From positions 186,001 to 250,000 of the forward strand of contig NZ_ALAP01000092.1 of NCBI RefSeq assembly GCF_000280905.1: a stretch of DNA of 64,000 bases. Direction: 5' to 3'. Below, piece by piece: positions 33,347-42,508 of the stretch. The notes under the pieces are model-generated. The model saw nothing but the letters and a program-made list of their open reading frames with translations. It was not told the origin of the DNA and ran no database searches. The DNA comes from Streptomyces sp. AA1529. Lineage in GTDB: Bacteria > Actinomycetota > Actinomycetes > Streptomycetales > Streptomycetaceae. Numbering within the stretch: position 1 is the stretch's first letter; the number at the start of each line of letters is the position of its first letter. The position numbers were made by a program, and so were the translations under genes.

Positions 33347-35863
33347 CTACTCTGCCCCGAGGATGCGCTCCGCGTTCTTCTCGCCGTCGTTCGCCTTTTC
33401 ATCGAATCTGTACTCCAGGCTTTCCTCTGAGCCCCACTCGTCGTCATTCTGCGCAAAGTCACTGTTTCCGTTCACTTCGTACCACAGATGTCCGAGTTCT
33501 TTGATCTGATTCGCGCGAGCGAAACTGACGTCCTTGTTCTTCAGTGCCCCGTCCTCGGCAATCTGAGCTTGCTCGTCCTCGGTCCACGCTTTGGAGATAC
33601 CGAACGCGGCATTGGCTATGTGCCCACCGACCGGGGCGAGAGGTGGGATGGTGGAGAGTTCGGCAACCGTGAAATATCCGAAGTAGCCTTTCCAGCCGGC
33701 GGCCTTCTGATCGGCCGCGGTCGAGTCGGCAATGGCCTGTTGGCGGGCCTGCACCTCGAAGCCGAGCGTCCGCCCCACGTGATCCGCACTCAGCGAGGGG
33801 TGATCCTTCTCGGTCAGGATGTCGTTGACCATGGACTGGTTCATCGCCTGGTTGAGTGCGGCGTATCCCTCCGGCGTCCGGGAGATCTGCTTGCTGATCT
33901 CCATCAGCTTCTGCTGATCCAACGGAGTGTCCCTGCTGCCGGCGACGGCGCTCATCGTGTCGTAGGTCTCGTCACCGTGGTTGCCGAGAAGCATGGCCAT
34001 GCTCTCGCGCACCTCGGGCAGCATGTCGTCCTTCTCGGCCGCGAGGCGGTCGAAGATGTTGTGGAATGCAGTGTTCTGGCCTTGGAGGTGCTCGGTGTAC
34101 GTGGCGTTCGGATCGTCGGGGTTCAGTCCGCTGCCGCCCGCGTAGAGCGCGTCTCCCAGCGCCTCGGCCGCGCGGCTCTTGCCGTCCTCCAGATAAGGGT
34201 CTTCGGGCGGGTATTCCCGGTCCCTGAGGTAGTACTCGGCCGTGTCCGGGTCCTTGAACAGATCCGTCGCGAAGTCAGGGTTGTGGCTGGCGGCCTTGAG
34301 GAGGCCGGCCATCGGGTCCGAGCCGCGGCCCAGACCGGAGGGATCGAGGTCGGTGCCCTGCCAGCCGACCATGGACCACGCCTGGCCCTCGCCCCCGATC
34401 TTCTTGTCGAACGCGCGAAGTTTCTCCTCGTAGTCGTGCAGGAAGTCCTTGTCGAACTTTCCCTTCCCCATGAGGCTGCTCATGACCTGGAACCCGACCG
34501 GGTCGTGCATCGCGTGCATGTCCGGGTAGGCGATCGGTCTGCCGCCCAGTCCGATGAGATCGTGCTTCCACTTGGCCATCTCCGGGCTCTTGACCCGGGA
34601 TGCGGTCGCGAGCGTCATGCCCAGGTTGTCCCGCAGCCGGACCATCTCTCTGCCGTACTCGCTCTTGGTCATGATCTCGGGGCCGTCGCCGGACATCATG
34701 CGCCAGAACTCCAGAGTCCCCTTCGGTCCCAGCTTTGTCGCCAGTCTTTCGGCGAAGACCGGGTTACTGTGCTGGAGTTCGGCCAGGTCATTGAACGAGT
34801 CAAGTTTCGTCTGATCGATCCTGTCGCCGTTCGCCGCCTGCCTGGACAGCTCCTTGGCCAGGTCGGCCGCTTTGTCGGCATCAGCTCGGCCGACGACCTT
34901 CCGGATGTCGTCATAGCTGCCGTAGTCGGCTCCGGAGAAGTCATGCGCGTCCTGCACCAGCAGGCGCAGCCCGTCGGCCAGGGCATGCTGGCTCGACGCC
35001 GCTGCCTTCAGTATCTTCTCGATGCGGGTTTCGGCGGCCCGGACCTTCTTGTCCGACAGTTTCTGCTTGGCCTCGTCGGCGTAACACATGGAGTCGGTGA
35101 CCGTTCCGTCACTCGTCACGATCAGACCGTCGCTCTGAATGTCCTCGACGGCTCGACGCAGATCCGACTGGTGCTTGTGCATCCGCTGGCGAGTGAGATC
35201 CATCGCCTTGTGAATGCTCTTGGCCTCGTTCGCCGCGTCGTGGAACTCCCGGGCCACCTCGACGACGAACGGTTTGCTGACGTCTGCATTGGCGCCTGTC
35301 CAGTCGGCCGCCGCGGCCTTGCTCTCCAGCCTCACAACATCGGCACCTTCGCCTCTGCCGGTGGCGATGTCGTGGAATTCCTTCTTGATCCCCTTCCATT
35401 TGGTGATAGCCGCATCCAGTTTGTCGAACTTCAACTCGCTCAGGTCTCGGTATGAAACCACTTCCACAGCCACAGATCGATACCTCTCAGACCCCTTCGT
35501 GTCGTAGTCGTTGTGGAAATAATCCGTGATTCTGGACGCCCTGTTCATGCTGAGGACGATGTCCTCCTCGTCTCTGGCGTGGGCTTTACGCGTGAAGTCC
35601 AGGTGGTTGGAGATCAGACCGAAGCCGTTCTTCAGGGTGCTGACCTGCGTGCTCCAGCTTTCATTCACCTTCAGCAGAGCGTTGGCCGGATCGCTCAGGC
35701 CGCCCTCGTTGAGGAGGTAGATCGCAGCCCGGCGCGTCTCACCACGCGCGTCATCCGCCTTGTTCTTGACACGGCCGTGCAATTGGAAGGCGATGTTGCC
35801 GATCCCGGCCGCCTTGTGAGTCTCCCACTCGTGTTCGAATTTCGTGAATATCTCTCGTTGCAT
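33347..35863 (-). CDS. Large WXG100-like/DUF6571-like protein
   Basis: An 838-aa soluble, highly charged helical protein. About 130-240 (SYRDLSELKFDKLDAAITKWKG...DWTGANADVSKPFVVEVAREFHDA) resembles WXG100/ESAT-6-type helical hairpins found at the start of DUF6571-type Streptomyces proteins. The middle (FAERLATKLGPKGTLEFWRMM; WSMVGWQGTDLDPSGLGRGSDPM) and the C-terminal hydrophobic/glycine stretch (GWKGYFGYFTVAELSTIPPLAPVGGHIANAAFG, about 735-770) match that family by recollection. No signal peptide. No ribosome binding site precedes ATG 35863, and a second frame upstream reads SHADIDILDATRDIHEIRT, so the N-terminus may be lost to a frameshift. A lipoprotein gene follows. Confidence 0.75.
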   Translation of the reverse strand: MQREIFTKFEHEWETHKAAGIGNIAFQLHGRVKNKADDARGETRRAAIYLLNEGGLSDPANALLKVNESWSTQVSTLKNGFGLISNHLDFTRKAHARDEEDIVLSMNRASRITDYFHNDYDTKGSERYRSVAVEVVSYRDLSELKFDKLDAAITKWKGIKKEFHDIATGRGEGADVVRLESKAAAADWTGANADVSKPFVVEVAREFHDAANEAKSIHKAMDLTRQRMHKHQSDLRRAVEDIQSDGLIVTSDGTVTDSMCYADEAKQKLSDKKVRAAETRIEKILKAAASSQHALADGLRLLVQDAHDFSGADYGSYDDIRKVVGRADADKAADLAKELSRQAANGDRIDQTKLDSFNDLAELQHSNPVFAERLATKLGPKGTLEFWRMMSGDGPEIMTKSEYGREMVRLRDNLGMTLATASRVKSPEMAKWKHDLIGLGGRPIAYPDMHAMHDPVGFQVMSSLMGKGKFDKDFLHDYEEKLRAFDKKIGGEGQAWSMVGWQGTDLDPSGLGRGSDPMAGLLKAASHNPDFATDLFKDPDTAEYYLRDREYPPEDPYLEDGKSRAAEALGDALYAGGSGLNPDDPNATYTEHLQGQNTAFHNIFDRLAAEKDDMLPEVRESMAMLLGNHGDETYDTMSAVAGSRDTPLDQQKLMEISKQISRTPEGYAALNQAMNQSMVNDILTEKDHPSLSADHVGRTLGFEVQARQQAIADSTAADQKAAGWKGYFGYFTVAELSTIPPLAPVGGHIANAAFGISKAWTEDEQAQIAEDGALKNKDVSFARANQIKELGHLWYEVNGNSDFAQNDDEWGSEESLEYRFDEKANDGEKNAERILGAE

Positions 35864-36016
35864 CCAGAATGTCGATGTCCGCGTGACTCAGTGCGCCGCT
35901 CCACGAGGCACGAAGGCGTTTCCCCTGCGGCCATACCCTGACAGCTGTCCGTACTGACTGCCCTCCACGCCTTACAGGACGCATCGTTGCAGCGGGATGG
36001 TTTCCCCGATGGCGCA

Positions 36017-36043
36017 CCCGTCCGGCAGACGGTGCCGGACGGG
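36017..36043 (-). terminator. Hairpin terminator after the Lrp-type regulator
   Basis: A perfect 11-bp stem (CCCGTCCGGCA with TGCCGGACGGG) around GACGG lies 68 bp past the stop of the minus-strand regulator gene, and ahead of the low-GC block. Confidence 0.65.
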
Positions 36044-36110
36044 CAAGTCACCGCACGGCAACGCGCGCGGGACCGTCTCCCTGAAGGCCTGCGCCGCAGG
36101 ACGCCCGCGC

Positions 36111-37016
36111 CTACGGCGATGTCCTCGCGATGCCGCGTGAGTAGTGCTCCTTGAACACCTCCAGGTGCGCCCAGGTGGTCAGGCCATGTACCTCGTCGAG
36201 GGCCTTCAGCTGCTCGGTGATGTGGTGCAGGCGGGTCGTCGAGTCGGCGCCGAGGGTGATCACCAGGTCGAAGCGGCCCACGGTGCGGGCGACGAACTCC
36301 ACGCCGGGGAGCGCGGCGAGGAAGGCGGTCACGTGCTCGTCGTCGCCTCCGAGGTTCAACCCGGCGCCGAGTGCGGGTCTGCCGCTGCCGGTGCCCCGGC
36401 GCACCACGGCGGCCACGTGCAGGGCACGGCTGGTGACGAGCCGGCTGACCCGGGCGCGGGCGGCGCTCGGCGACATGCCGACCCGGGCTGCCAGTTCGAC
36501 GAACGGCATGCGGCCGTCGCGTTCCAGCAGTTCGATGAGCCGCAGGTCGGTTTCGTCGACGTGCACGTCGCTGCGGAGCGGCCCCTGGGGCATGAAGACC
36601 GAGGTGACGACGTCGGTGTAGAGGAGGGTGTTGACCGCTCGGACGCGGGGCTGTGCGCGGAGGTGGGCGAGCGCGTCGTACAGTTCGCGGTCGCTGGTCA
36701 CACGCAGCTCCGCGACGAGATCGTAGGCACCGCTGACCGCGGAGACGAAGACGGACGCGTCCGTGGCGCACAGTGCGCCGACCACCTCGTCGGCCGGACC
36801 CGACACGGCGACGGAGACGTGGGCGAGCGTGGTGAGCCCGAGCAGCTGGGGATGTGCCACGGCGACGATCTCCACGGCTCCGGAGCCGAGCAGGGCCTGC
36901 ACCCGGGCCGAGACCGCCGTGCGCGGCGCTCCCACCCGGGCGGCCAGCTCGCTGTAGCTCGCCCTGCCGTCCTGCTGGAGTGCGGCGATGAGCTGTGCGT
37001 CCAGACCGTCGCTCAT
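36111..37016 (-). CDS. Tandem-domain Lrp/AsnC-family transcriptional regulator
   Basis: A 301-aa regulator made of two Lrp/AsnC units. The first winged helix (1-50, LDAQLIAALQQDGRASYSELAARVGAPRTAVSARV) is followed by a RAM-like ligand domain. The second (about 150-200, LRLIELLERDGRMPFVELAARVGMSPSAARARVSRL) is followed by another. Double-length Lrp proteins are a known actinobacterial variant. It is divergent from the amidohydrolase/transporter operon, 224 bp away, and probably controls it in response to an amino acid or related substrate. Confidence 0.9.
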   Translation of the reverse strand: MSDGLDAQLIAALQQDGRASYSELAARVGAPRTAVSARVQALLGSGAVEIVAVAHPQLLGLTTLAHVSVAVSGPADEVVGALCATDASVFVSAVSGAYDLVAELRVTSDRELYDALAHLRAQPRVRAVNTLLYTDVVTSVFMPQGPLRSDVHVDETDLRLIELLERDGRMPFVELAARVGMSPSAARARVSRLVTSRALHVAAVVRRGTGSGRPALGAGLNLGGDDEHVTAFLAALPGVEFVARTVGRFDLVITLGADSTTRLHHITEQLKALDEVHGLTTWAHLEVFKEHYSRGIARTSP

Positions 37017-37240
37017 GAGTGTCCGAGACCCAATCTTTACAGAGTGATTCCGTACTTCCGTGGAGACAAGTTTACGGCTCGTGCGATCCCAGGAAACCGA
37101 TCAGCCGAAAATCAGCGCCGTCGAGCGACAGAAACGCTGACAAGACTGCGGTCGACAGCGCACCTGGTATTGCTGCCGAGGGTGGGCGGACCTACGGTGC
37201 CGGTCACCGGAACGCCCCCGACCCCCGTACGAGGAATCAC

Positions 37241-38938
37241 ATGCGCGCACTGCGCCACCAGGAGACATCGGTCCTGGACGCGACCGTCACCCTTTTCACC
37301 AGCGCCGCCCTGCGCACCGTCGACCCCGGTACCGAAGGGGCCGAGGCATTCCTCGTGCACGGGAACCGGTTCGCCGCCGTCGGCACCGTCGAGGAGTGCC
37401 GGGCCGAAGCCGCACGGATCGGCCGGCCGGCCGAGGAGGTGGATCTCGGCGGCTCCGTCGTGGTCCCCGGCTTCGTCGATCCGCACGCCCATCCCCTGAT
37501 GTACGGCCAGATGATGAGCTGGGTGGACTGCGGGCCGGACCGGGCGGCCGACATCCCGGGCCTCATCGCGCTGCTGCGCACGGCGGCCGAATCCCTGCCG
37601 CCCGGCCGGCCGGTGCGCGGCTACGGCTACGAGCACCGCAACCTCGCCGAGCGCCGCCACCCCACCAAGGAGGAGCTGGACCGGGTCAGCACCGACCGCG
37701 AGGTGTACCTGATGAACGCCAGCGGCCACGGCGGGGTTGTCAACAGTCGCACCCTGGCCCGGCACGGCGTCACCCGGGACACACCGGACCCGGAGGGCGG
37801 CACCTTCTTCCGGGACGCGGGCGGGGAGCTGACCGGGGAGATCTCCGATGCCGCCTGCAACATCCTCACCGGTGTCGGCGGCGTCAAGGTCGGCCGGCAC
37901 GGGCCGAACTTCCACCTGGAGGACGAGCCCGAGGAGCATCTGCGGCAGTTGCGCGCCGCGCAGGAGCGCTTCCTCGCGGGCGGCGTGACGACGGTCGGGG
38001 ACTGCCAGGTGACCCGCCGCGAATTCGACACCTATCTTCGACTGGCCGACGGCGGAGAACTGCGCACCCGCGTGGGCATGTACCTGCTGAGCCATCTGCT
38101 GGATCACGTGCTCGAAACCGGATTGCACGGCGCCTTCGGCAACGCCCGGCTCTCCTTCGCGGGAATCAAGTTCTACGCGGACGGCACTCTGGGCGGCTGG
38201 ACGGCCTACTTCCCCGACGGCTACGTCGGGGACCCCTGCCGCACCGGGCAGCTGTACCACGAACCGCGGGCGTACCGGGAACTCATCGGCAGGGCGCACG
38301 CCGTGGGGCTCCAGACGGCCACCCACGCACAGTCGCCCGACGCGATAGAGATGGTGCTCGACGCCGTCGAGGCCGCACAGGAGCGTCACCCCCGGACGGA
38401 CGCACGGCACCGGATCGAGCACTGCGGGCTGCCCACCGCGGAACAGATCACGCGCATGCGCCGGTTGGGCATCCACCCGGTCAACCAGACCCAGCACTAC
38501 TACAACTGGGGCGAAGGCGTCACCGAGGCGATCGGCACCCCCGGCGAGCGGTTCAACCCGCTCGGCGAGTTCCAGGCGGCCGGGGTGCCCGTGACACTCA
38601 GCTCGGACGCGCCCGTGGCCGAGCCGAAGCCGCTGGAGGCGATCCAGGCGGCGGTCACCCGCGTCACCCGGCGCGGGCACCGGCTGGGCGACGGCTCCCT
38701 GCGGATCCCGGCAGCCGACGCACTCGCCGCGCACACGCTCGGCGGCGCCCGCACCCTGGGCCGCGAACACGAACTCGGCAGCATCACCCCCGGCAAGCTG
38801 GCCGACTTCACCGTTCTGGACGCCGATCCGCTGGTCGTCGCCCCCGGTTCCATCGCCGCGATCGATGTCCTCCAGACATGGGTCGACGGCGCACTCCAGC
38901 ACTCCACCACCGCCACATCGACCGAGGGGCAGCCGTGA
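37241..38938 (+). CDS. YtcJ/AepA-type metal-dependent amidohydrolase
   Basis: A 565-aa amidohydrolase-superfamily enzyme. The metal site HAHP is in VVVPGFVDPHAHPLMYG near residue 80, with further ligands in GIKFYADG, TATHAQ and HRIEHCG, and the catalytic Asp in LSSDAPVAEP. Composite beta domains at both ends (VHGNRFAAVG; GKLADFTVLDADPL) are typical. Family members hydrolyse cyclic amides or N-acyl compounds; the substrate is unknown. ATG 37241 has GAGGAA upstream. It overlaps the transporter start as GTGA, so uptake and cleavage are coupled in one operon. Confidence 0.9.
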   Translation: MRALRHQETSVLDATVTLFTSAALRTVDPGTEGAEAFLVHGNRFAAVGTVEECRAEAARIGRPAEEVDLGGSVVVPGFVDPHAHPLMYGQMMSWVDCGPDRAADIPGLIALLRTAAESLPPGRPVRGYGYEHRNLAERRHPTKEELDRVSTDREVYLMNASGHGGVVNSRTLARHGVTRDTPDPEGGTFFRDAGGELTGEISDAACNILTGVGGVKVGRHGPNFHLEDEPEEHLRQLRAAQERFLAGGVTTVGDCQVTRREFDTYLRLADGGELRTRVGMYLLSHLLDHVLETGLHGAFGNARLSFAGIKFYADGTLGGWTAYFPDGYVGDPCRTGQLYHEPRAYRELIGRAHAVGLQTATHAQSPDAIEMVLDAVEAAQERHPRTDARHRIEHCGLPTAEQITRMRRLGIHPVNQTQHYYNWGEGVTEAIGTPGERFNPLGEFQAAGVPVTLSSDAPVAEPKPLEAIQAAVTRVTRRGHRLGDGSLRIPAADALAAHTLGGARTLGREHELGSITPGKLADFTVLDADPLVVAPGSIAAIDVLQTWVDGALQHSTTATSTEGQP

Positions 38939-40266
38939 CGGAACACGCTCAAACCCGCAGAGCACGCAAGGCGGGCGTCGCCGCGTTCGTCGGCACCACC
39001 ATCGAGTGGTACGACTTCTACGTCTACGCCACCGCCGCGTCCCTCGTCTTCGGCAAGATCTTCTTTCCCGAGGGGACGGACCGGCTCACCGGCATCGCCG
39101 CCGCCTTCGCCACGTACGCGGTCGGATTCTTCGCACGGCCGCTCGGCGGTGTCGTCTTCGGCCACATCGGCGACCGGTTCGGCAGGCGCAGCGCGCTGGT
39201 GATCACCCTGACCATGATGGGCGCCGCGACATTCCTCGTCGGACTGCTGCCCACCTATGCCGGCATCGGGGTGTTCGCCCCGCTCCTGCTCGTCCTCCTC
39301 CGCTTCGTGCAGGGCATCGCGGTCGGCGGCGAGTGGGGCGGCGCCGTCCTGATGGCCGTCGAGCACGCACCGGAGGGGAAGAAGACCTTCTACGGAGGCT
39401 TCGCACAACTCGGCAATCCGGCCGGAGCCCTGCTGTCCACCGGCCTGTTCAGCCTGCTGTCCACGTTCGGTGACGACGCCCTCGAGGAGTGGGCGTGGCG
39501 GGTGCCGTTCCTGCTGTCGGCGGTGCTCATCGTCATCGGCATCCTCATCCGCCTGAAGATCGAGGAGTCGCCGGTCTTCGAAGCCGAGCCGGAGCCCGCC
39601 GGGGGCCTGCCGCTGACATACGCCCTCAGGACGAACTGGAAGCCCATCCTGCTGGGCATCGGCACGCTCCCCATCGCGGTGGGCGGCTACTACCTGGTGA
39701 CCACCTTCATCACCGCGTACGCCACCGATCCCTCGGTGGGACTCTCGAAGACGGTGGTGCTGAACGCGCTGAGCGTCGCGGCTGTCGTCGAGCTGATCGC
39801 GACGCTGGGAGTCGCATGGCTGGGCGACAAGGTCGGGCGGGTCCGCGTGGTCATCTGGGGGCTGGCGGCGGTGGCCGTGCTGGCCGCACCGCAGTTCCTG
39901 GTGGTCTCCTGGGACTCGACGGTGCTGATCTTCCTGGTCTTCGCCGCGATGCGGCTGGTCATGGCGGCGACATACGGCCCGGTGGCCGCGGTCCTGGCCC
40001 AGATGTTCGGGCCTCAGGCGCGCTACACCAGCATCTCGGTGACCTATCAGGTGGCCGGCGCGCTGTTCGGCGGCCTCTCACCGGTGGTGTCGACGCTGAT
40101 GTTCCAGGCGACCGGCAGCATCGTCCCGGTCATCGTGCTGCTCGTCGCCATGTGCGCGCTGAGCATCGCGTGTCTGCTGAGGGCACCGCAGCACACCGAC
40201 GACCCCGCGCCCGCGCGGAGCCCGGGGCCCGCTGCGTCGGCCGGCACCGGGGCAGGTCCCGGGTGA
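38935..40266 (+). CDS. MHS-family MFS transporter (metabolite:proton symporter)
   Basis: A 443-aa transporter with 12 predicted helices. The family signature is clear: GTTIEWYDFYVYATAASLVFGKIFFPE at the N-terminus, GHIGDRFGRRSALVITLTMMG between helices 2 and 3, RFVQGIAVGGEWGGAVLMAVEHAPEGKKTFYGGFAQLGNPAG in helices 4-5, and WLGDKVGRVRVV in the second half. MHS transporters (ProP, KgtP, ShiA) import organic acids or zwitterions with protons. The C-terminal 35 residues are Pro/Ala-rich. GTG 38935 overlaps the amidohydrolase stop. Confidence 0.93.
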   Translation: MTEHAQTRRARKAGVAAFVGTTIEWYDFYVYATAASLVFGKIFFPEGTDRLTGIAAAFATYAVGFFARPLGGVVFGHIGDRFGRRSALVITLTMMGAATFLVGLLPTYAGIGVFAPLLLVLLRFVQGIAVGGEWGGAVLMAVEHAPEGKKTFYGGFAQLGNPAGALLSTGLFSLLSTFGDDALEEWAWRVPFLLSAVLIVIGILIRLKIEESPVFEAEPEPAGGLPLTYALRTNWKPILLGIGTLPIAVGGYYLVTTFITAYATDPSVGLSKTVVLNALSVAAVVELIATLGVAWLGDKVGRVRVVIWGLAAVAVLAAPQFLVVSWDSTVLIFLVFAAMRLVMAATYGPVAAVLAQMFGPQARYTSISVTYQVAGALFGGLSPVVSTLMFQATGSIVPVIVLLVAMCALSIACLLRAPQHTDDPAPARSPGPAASAGTGAGPG

Positions 40267-40310
40267 CGGGGAAGTCCGACCGCTGACTCCGTGGCCGTAC
40301 CGGAGAGCCA

Positions 40311-40355
40311 GGGACGCGGACCGGGCCGCCTGCTCGGGTGAGTCCGCCGCGTCCC
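40311..40355. terminator. Bidirectional terminator between convergent genes
   Basis: GGGACGCGG pairs with CCGCGTCCC across a 27-nt loop that adds GGAC/GTCC pairing. It lies between the ends of the transporter and the second DUF574 methyltransferase. Confidence 0.55.
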
Positions 40356-40378
40356 CGGCCCTTCGGCACGCCGCGCAT

Positions 40379-41176
40379 TCACGGCTTGCGGGCGACTCCG
40401 CCGTAGGCGGCGATCCGCGGCCGCTCCCCGATCTCGTTGGACTGCGGCCGCCACTCGGTGATGCGGACGAAGCCCGGAGCGACGAACTCGAACCCGTCGA
40501 AGGCGGCGCGGATCTGATCCTGGGTGCGCGGATTGTAAGGAGCCCCGCCGGTCTTCGCGTACTCCTCGCAGAGGGTCACATACGCCTGGCTGTCGACGGA
40601 GCCGTCCCACAGGACCAGGTGACTGCCGGCGGGCACCGCCTCCATGACGGTGCGCACCACCCGCAGCATGTCCTCGTGGGTGTCGGCATGGCCGAGCACG
40701 CCCATGAACATGACGGTGATCGGCTGGGTGAAGTTCAGCACGTTCCGGGCGTCGGCGACGATCTGCTCCGGGTCGTGGAAGTCGGAGTTGATGTAACTCG
40801 TGACGCCCTCGTCGGAGGTGTTGGTCAGCAACGCACGGGCGTGGGCGAGTACCAGTGGATCGTTGTCGACGTAGACGACCTTGGACTCCTGTGCCGCGCC
40901 CTGTGCGACCTCGTGCGTGTTCTGCATGGTGGGCAGTCCGGTACCGATGTCGAGGAACTGGCGGCTGCCGGCCTCGCGGGCCAGGTGGCGCACGGCACGG
41001 ATGAGGAACTGGCGGGACTGGACGGCCATGGTGGAGATGTCCGGGTCGATCTCCAGACACGCCTCTCCGACGGTGCGGTCGACCTGGTAGTTGTCCTTGC
41101 CGCCCATCCAGTAGTTCCAGATCCGGGCCGAATGCGGGATGTCGCTGCGGATCGCCGGTTCCTGCGTGTTCGGCAT
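40379..41176 (-). CDS. SAM-dependent methyltransferase, DUF574 family (second copy)
   Basis: A 265-aa paralogue of the enzyme at 2432-3241. It has the same N-terminal motif (ARIWNYWMGGKDNYQVDR), SAM loop DIGTGLPT and VVYVDNDPLVLAHARALL. The two differ along much of their length, so they are old paralogues rather than a recent duplication. Unlike the first, no DUF397/XRE genes lie beside it. Substrate unknown. Confidence 0.9.
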   Translation of the reverse strand: MPNTQEPAIRSDIPHSARIWNYWMGGKDNYQVDRTVGEACLEIDPDISTMAVQSRQFLIRAVRHLAREAGSRQFLDIGTGLPTMQNTHEVAQGAAQESKVVYVDNDPLVLAHARALLTNTSDEGVTSYINSDFHDPEQIVADARNVLNFTQPITVMFMGVLGHADTHEDMLRVVRTVMEAVPAGSHLVLWDGSVDSQAYVTLCEEYAKTGGAPYNPRTQDQIRAAFDGFEFVAPGFVRITEWRPQSNEIGERPRIAAYGGVARKP

Positions 41177-41317
41177 GGGCGTTCAGCTCCTCTTGGCCTT
41201 GATGAGCGGCAGACGATCGCCGCGACCGGCGCCTGCCGCGGGCCTCCTCCAGCCCGCAGGCATCACCCGGGCACGGCCACCGCACGTTACCCCTCGGACA
41301 CACCCGTCGTACTGGTA

Positions 41318-41331
41318 TTGAATATTTTCAA
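41318..41331. promoter_or_regulatory. AT-rich dyad upstream of the second DUF574 gene
   Basis: TTGAATATTTTCAA, an almost perfect palindrome, is by far the most AT-rich spot around and lies about 140 bp upstream of the methyltransferase start. It may be an operator or promoter element. Confidence 0.4.
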
Positions 41332-41391
41332 CGCCGGTCATTCATTCAGTTCGGATGCGGTTCTCCACGGCCGCCGGAAGAGCCCCGGGAA

Positions 41392-41429
41392 CGGGGCGCC
41401 GACCGGGAAGGTACCCGGCCGGCGCCCCG
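41392..41429 (-). terminator. Hairpin terminator after the alpha/beta hydrolase
   Basis: CGGGGCGCCG pairs with CGGCGCCCCG, with an inner CCGGG/CCCGG stem, 5 bp past the minus-strand hydrolase stop. Confidence 0.7.
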
Positions 41430-41434
41430 CGGAC

Positions 41435-42190
41435 TCACGCCGAGGCGCCGGGTGACACGGGGGCGAGGTGCCGGGCGAAGAACCGCAGCGTGCTGTCCAG
41501 TTCGAAGGCCGGGAGGTCCGCGTGCGCACCCGGGTTGGCGTGCAGGGTCTTCTCGGCCGATCCCAGGGCGTCGAACAGTGCCAGGCACTGCTCCCGTGGC
41601 ACTCGCTCGTCGTCCCACTGCACCAGGAACTCGACCGGGACGGTGATCCGCGCGGCGGGTCCGGCAGTTGCCCGTGCCCCGCCCAGCCCCAGCACCGCCG
41701 CGCGCACCCGGGGTTCGGCGGCGACGAATGGAACGCCGAGTCCGCAGCCCAGCGACACCCCCCAATATCCCACCGGGCCGGAGCCGACGGACTCGAGGTC
41801 CTGGAGCGCGTCCAGAACGGAGCGCCACTCCGGGACGGTCCGGCGCGCCACCCTCGCCTGGAAGTCCGCGATCAGCGGGGCCAGTTCCTCCCCGGCCGCC
41901 ACACGGGCCTGGTTCTCGGCCGCGAGCCGTTCGTACTCGTCCTCCTGCGGCCGGTCGCCATGTCCGGGAACGTCGACCGCCGCCGCCGCGAAACCGCACT
42001 CGGCCGCGAAGCGGCGCGCACGGACCGCGACTCCCGGAGCCTTCTTGTGCTGACCGCCGCCGTGTCCCATCAGGACGAGGGGGCGGGTACCGGCAGCGCC
42101 TTCCGGTGTCCACAGCACACCGGGGATCTCGCCAAGGGTGAAAAGCTGTTCGGTTACGCCGTCATACGACGTCTGAGAGGTGAAGCGCAT
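41435..42190 (-). CDS. Alpha/beta hydrolase (dienelactone hydrolase-like)
   Basis: A 251-aa cytoplasmic hydrolase. LVLMGHGGGQHKKAPGV gives the oxyanion-side HG motif near 43, and the nucleophile elbow reads GYWGVSLGCGLG (Ser in GVSLG, near 147). An Asp follows in FLVQWDDERVP and a His in NPGAHADLP. GVLWTPEG at the N-terminus is typical of dienelactone-hydrolase-like proteins. Substrate unknown. It stands alone, with AT-rich sequence (TGAAATTATCACAACC) about 120 bp upstream that may hold its promoter. Confidence 0.88.
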   Translation of the reverse strand: MRFTSQTSYDGVTEQLFTLGEIPGVLWTPEGAAGTRPLVLMGHGGGQHKKAPGVAVRARRFAAECGFAAAAVDVPGHGDRPQEDEYERLAAENQARVAAGEELAPLIADFQARVARRTVPEWRSVLDALQDLESVGSGPVGYWGVSLGCGLGVPFVAAEPRVRAAVLGLGGARATAGPAARITVPVEFLVQWDDERVPREQCLALFDALGSAEKTLHANPGAHADLPAFELDSTLRFFARHLAPVSPGASA

Positions 42191-42508
42191 AGCGTTTCGA
42201 GCCCTTCGGAATGCCTTGAGCGGGCACTCCCCGGACCATGCGGGAGAGGGAGCCCCGACCTGTCACAGCGTTGATCGGTCTCACCTCCTCGGTTCGCAGC
42301 GGCGCACGGCGGGCTGAAATTATCACAACCGGCTCGGCCCGTCCCGGCCGAGGGAGCGGGGAGGGTTACTGACGCCGCGCCGGTGTCCGGAGGATCCGGG
42401 CCGGTGGATGTCGGCCGCCCGGCCGCGCCGGATGTCCACCGTGGTCGCGGCGGGCAGCGGCCACCGTCCTCCTCCCGGGGCGCTGCGGTCGAGGTGGATG
42501 CCGCCGCG
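42191..42508. other. Intergenic region upstream of the alpha/beta hydrolase
   Basis: No gene seen. The AT-rich patch near 42315 is a candidate promoter for the hydrolase; the rest is GC-rich with many short repeats of CCGG. Confidence 0.4.

Noticed and set aside
27376..36110. Second copy of the tRNA-Pro 3' end as right attachment site
   Set aside because: I looked for the T-arm/acceptor sequence by eye and did not find one, so no att pair is claimed.
37112..38965. 617-codon minus-strand frame across the amidohydrolase gene
   Set aside because: Antisense to a clear enzyme gene.
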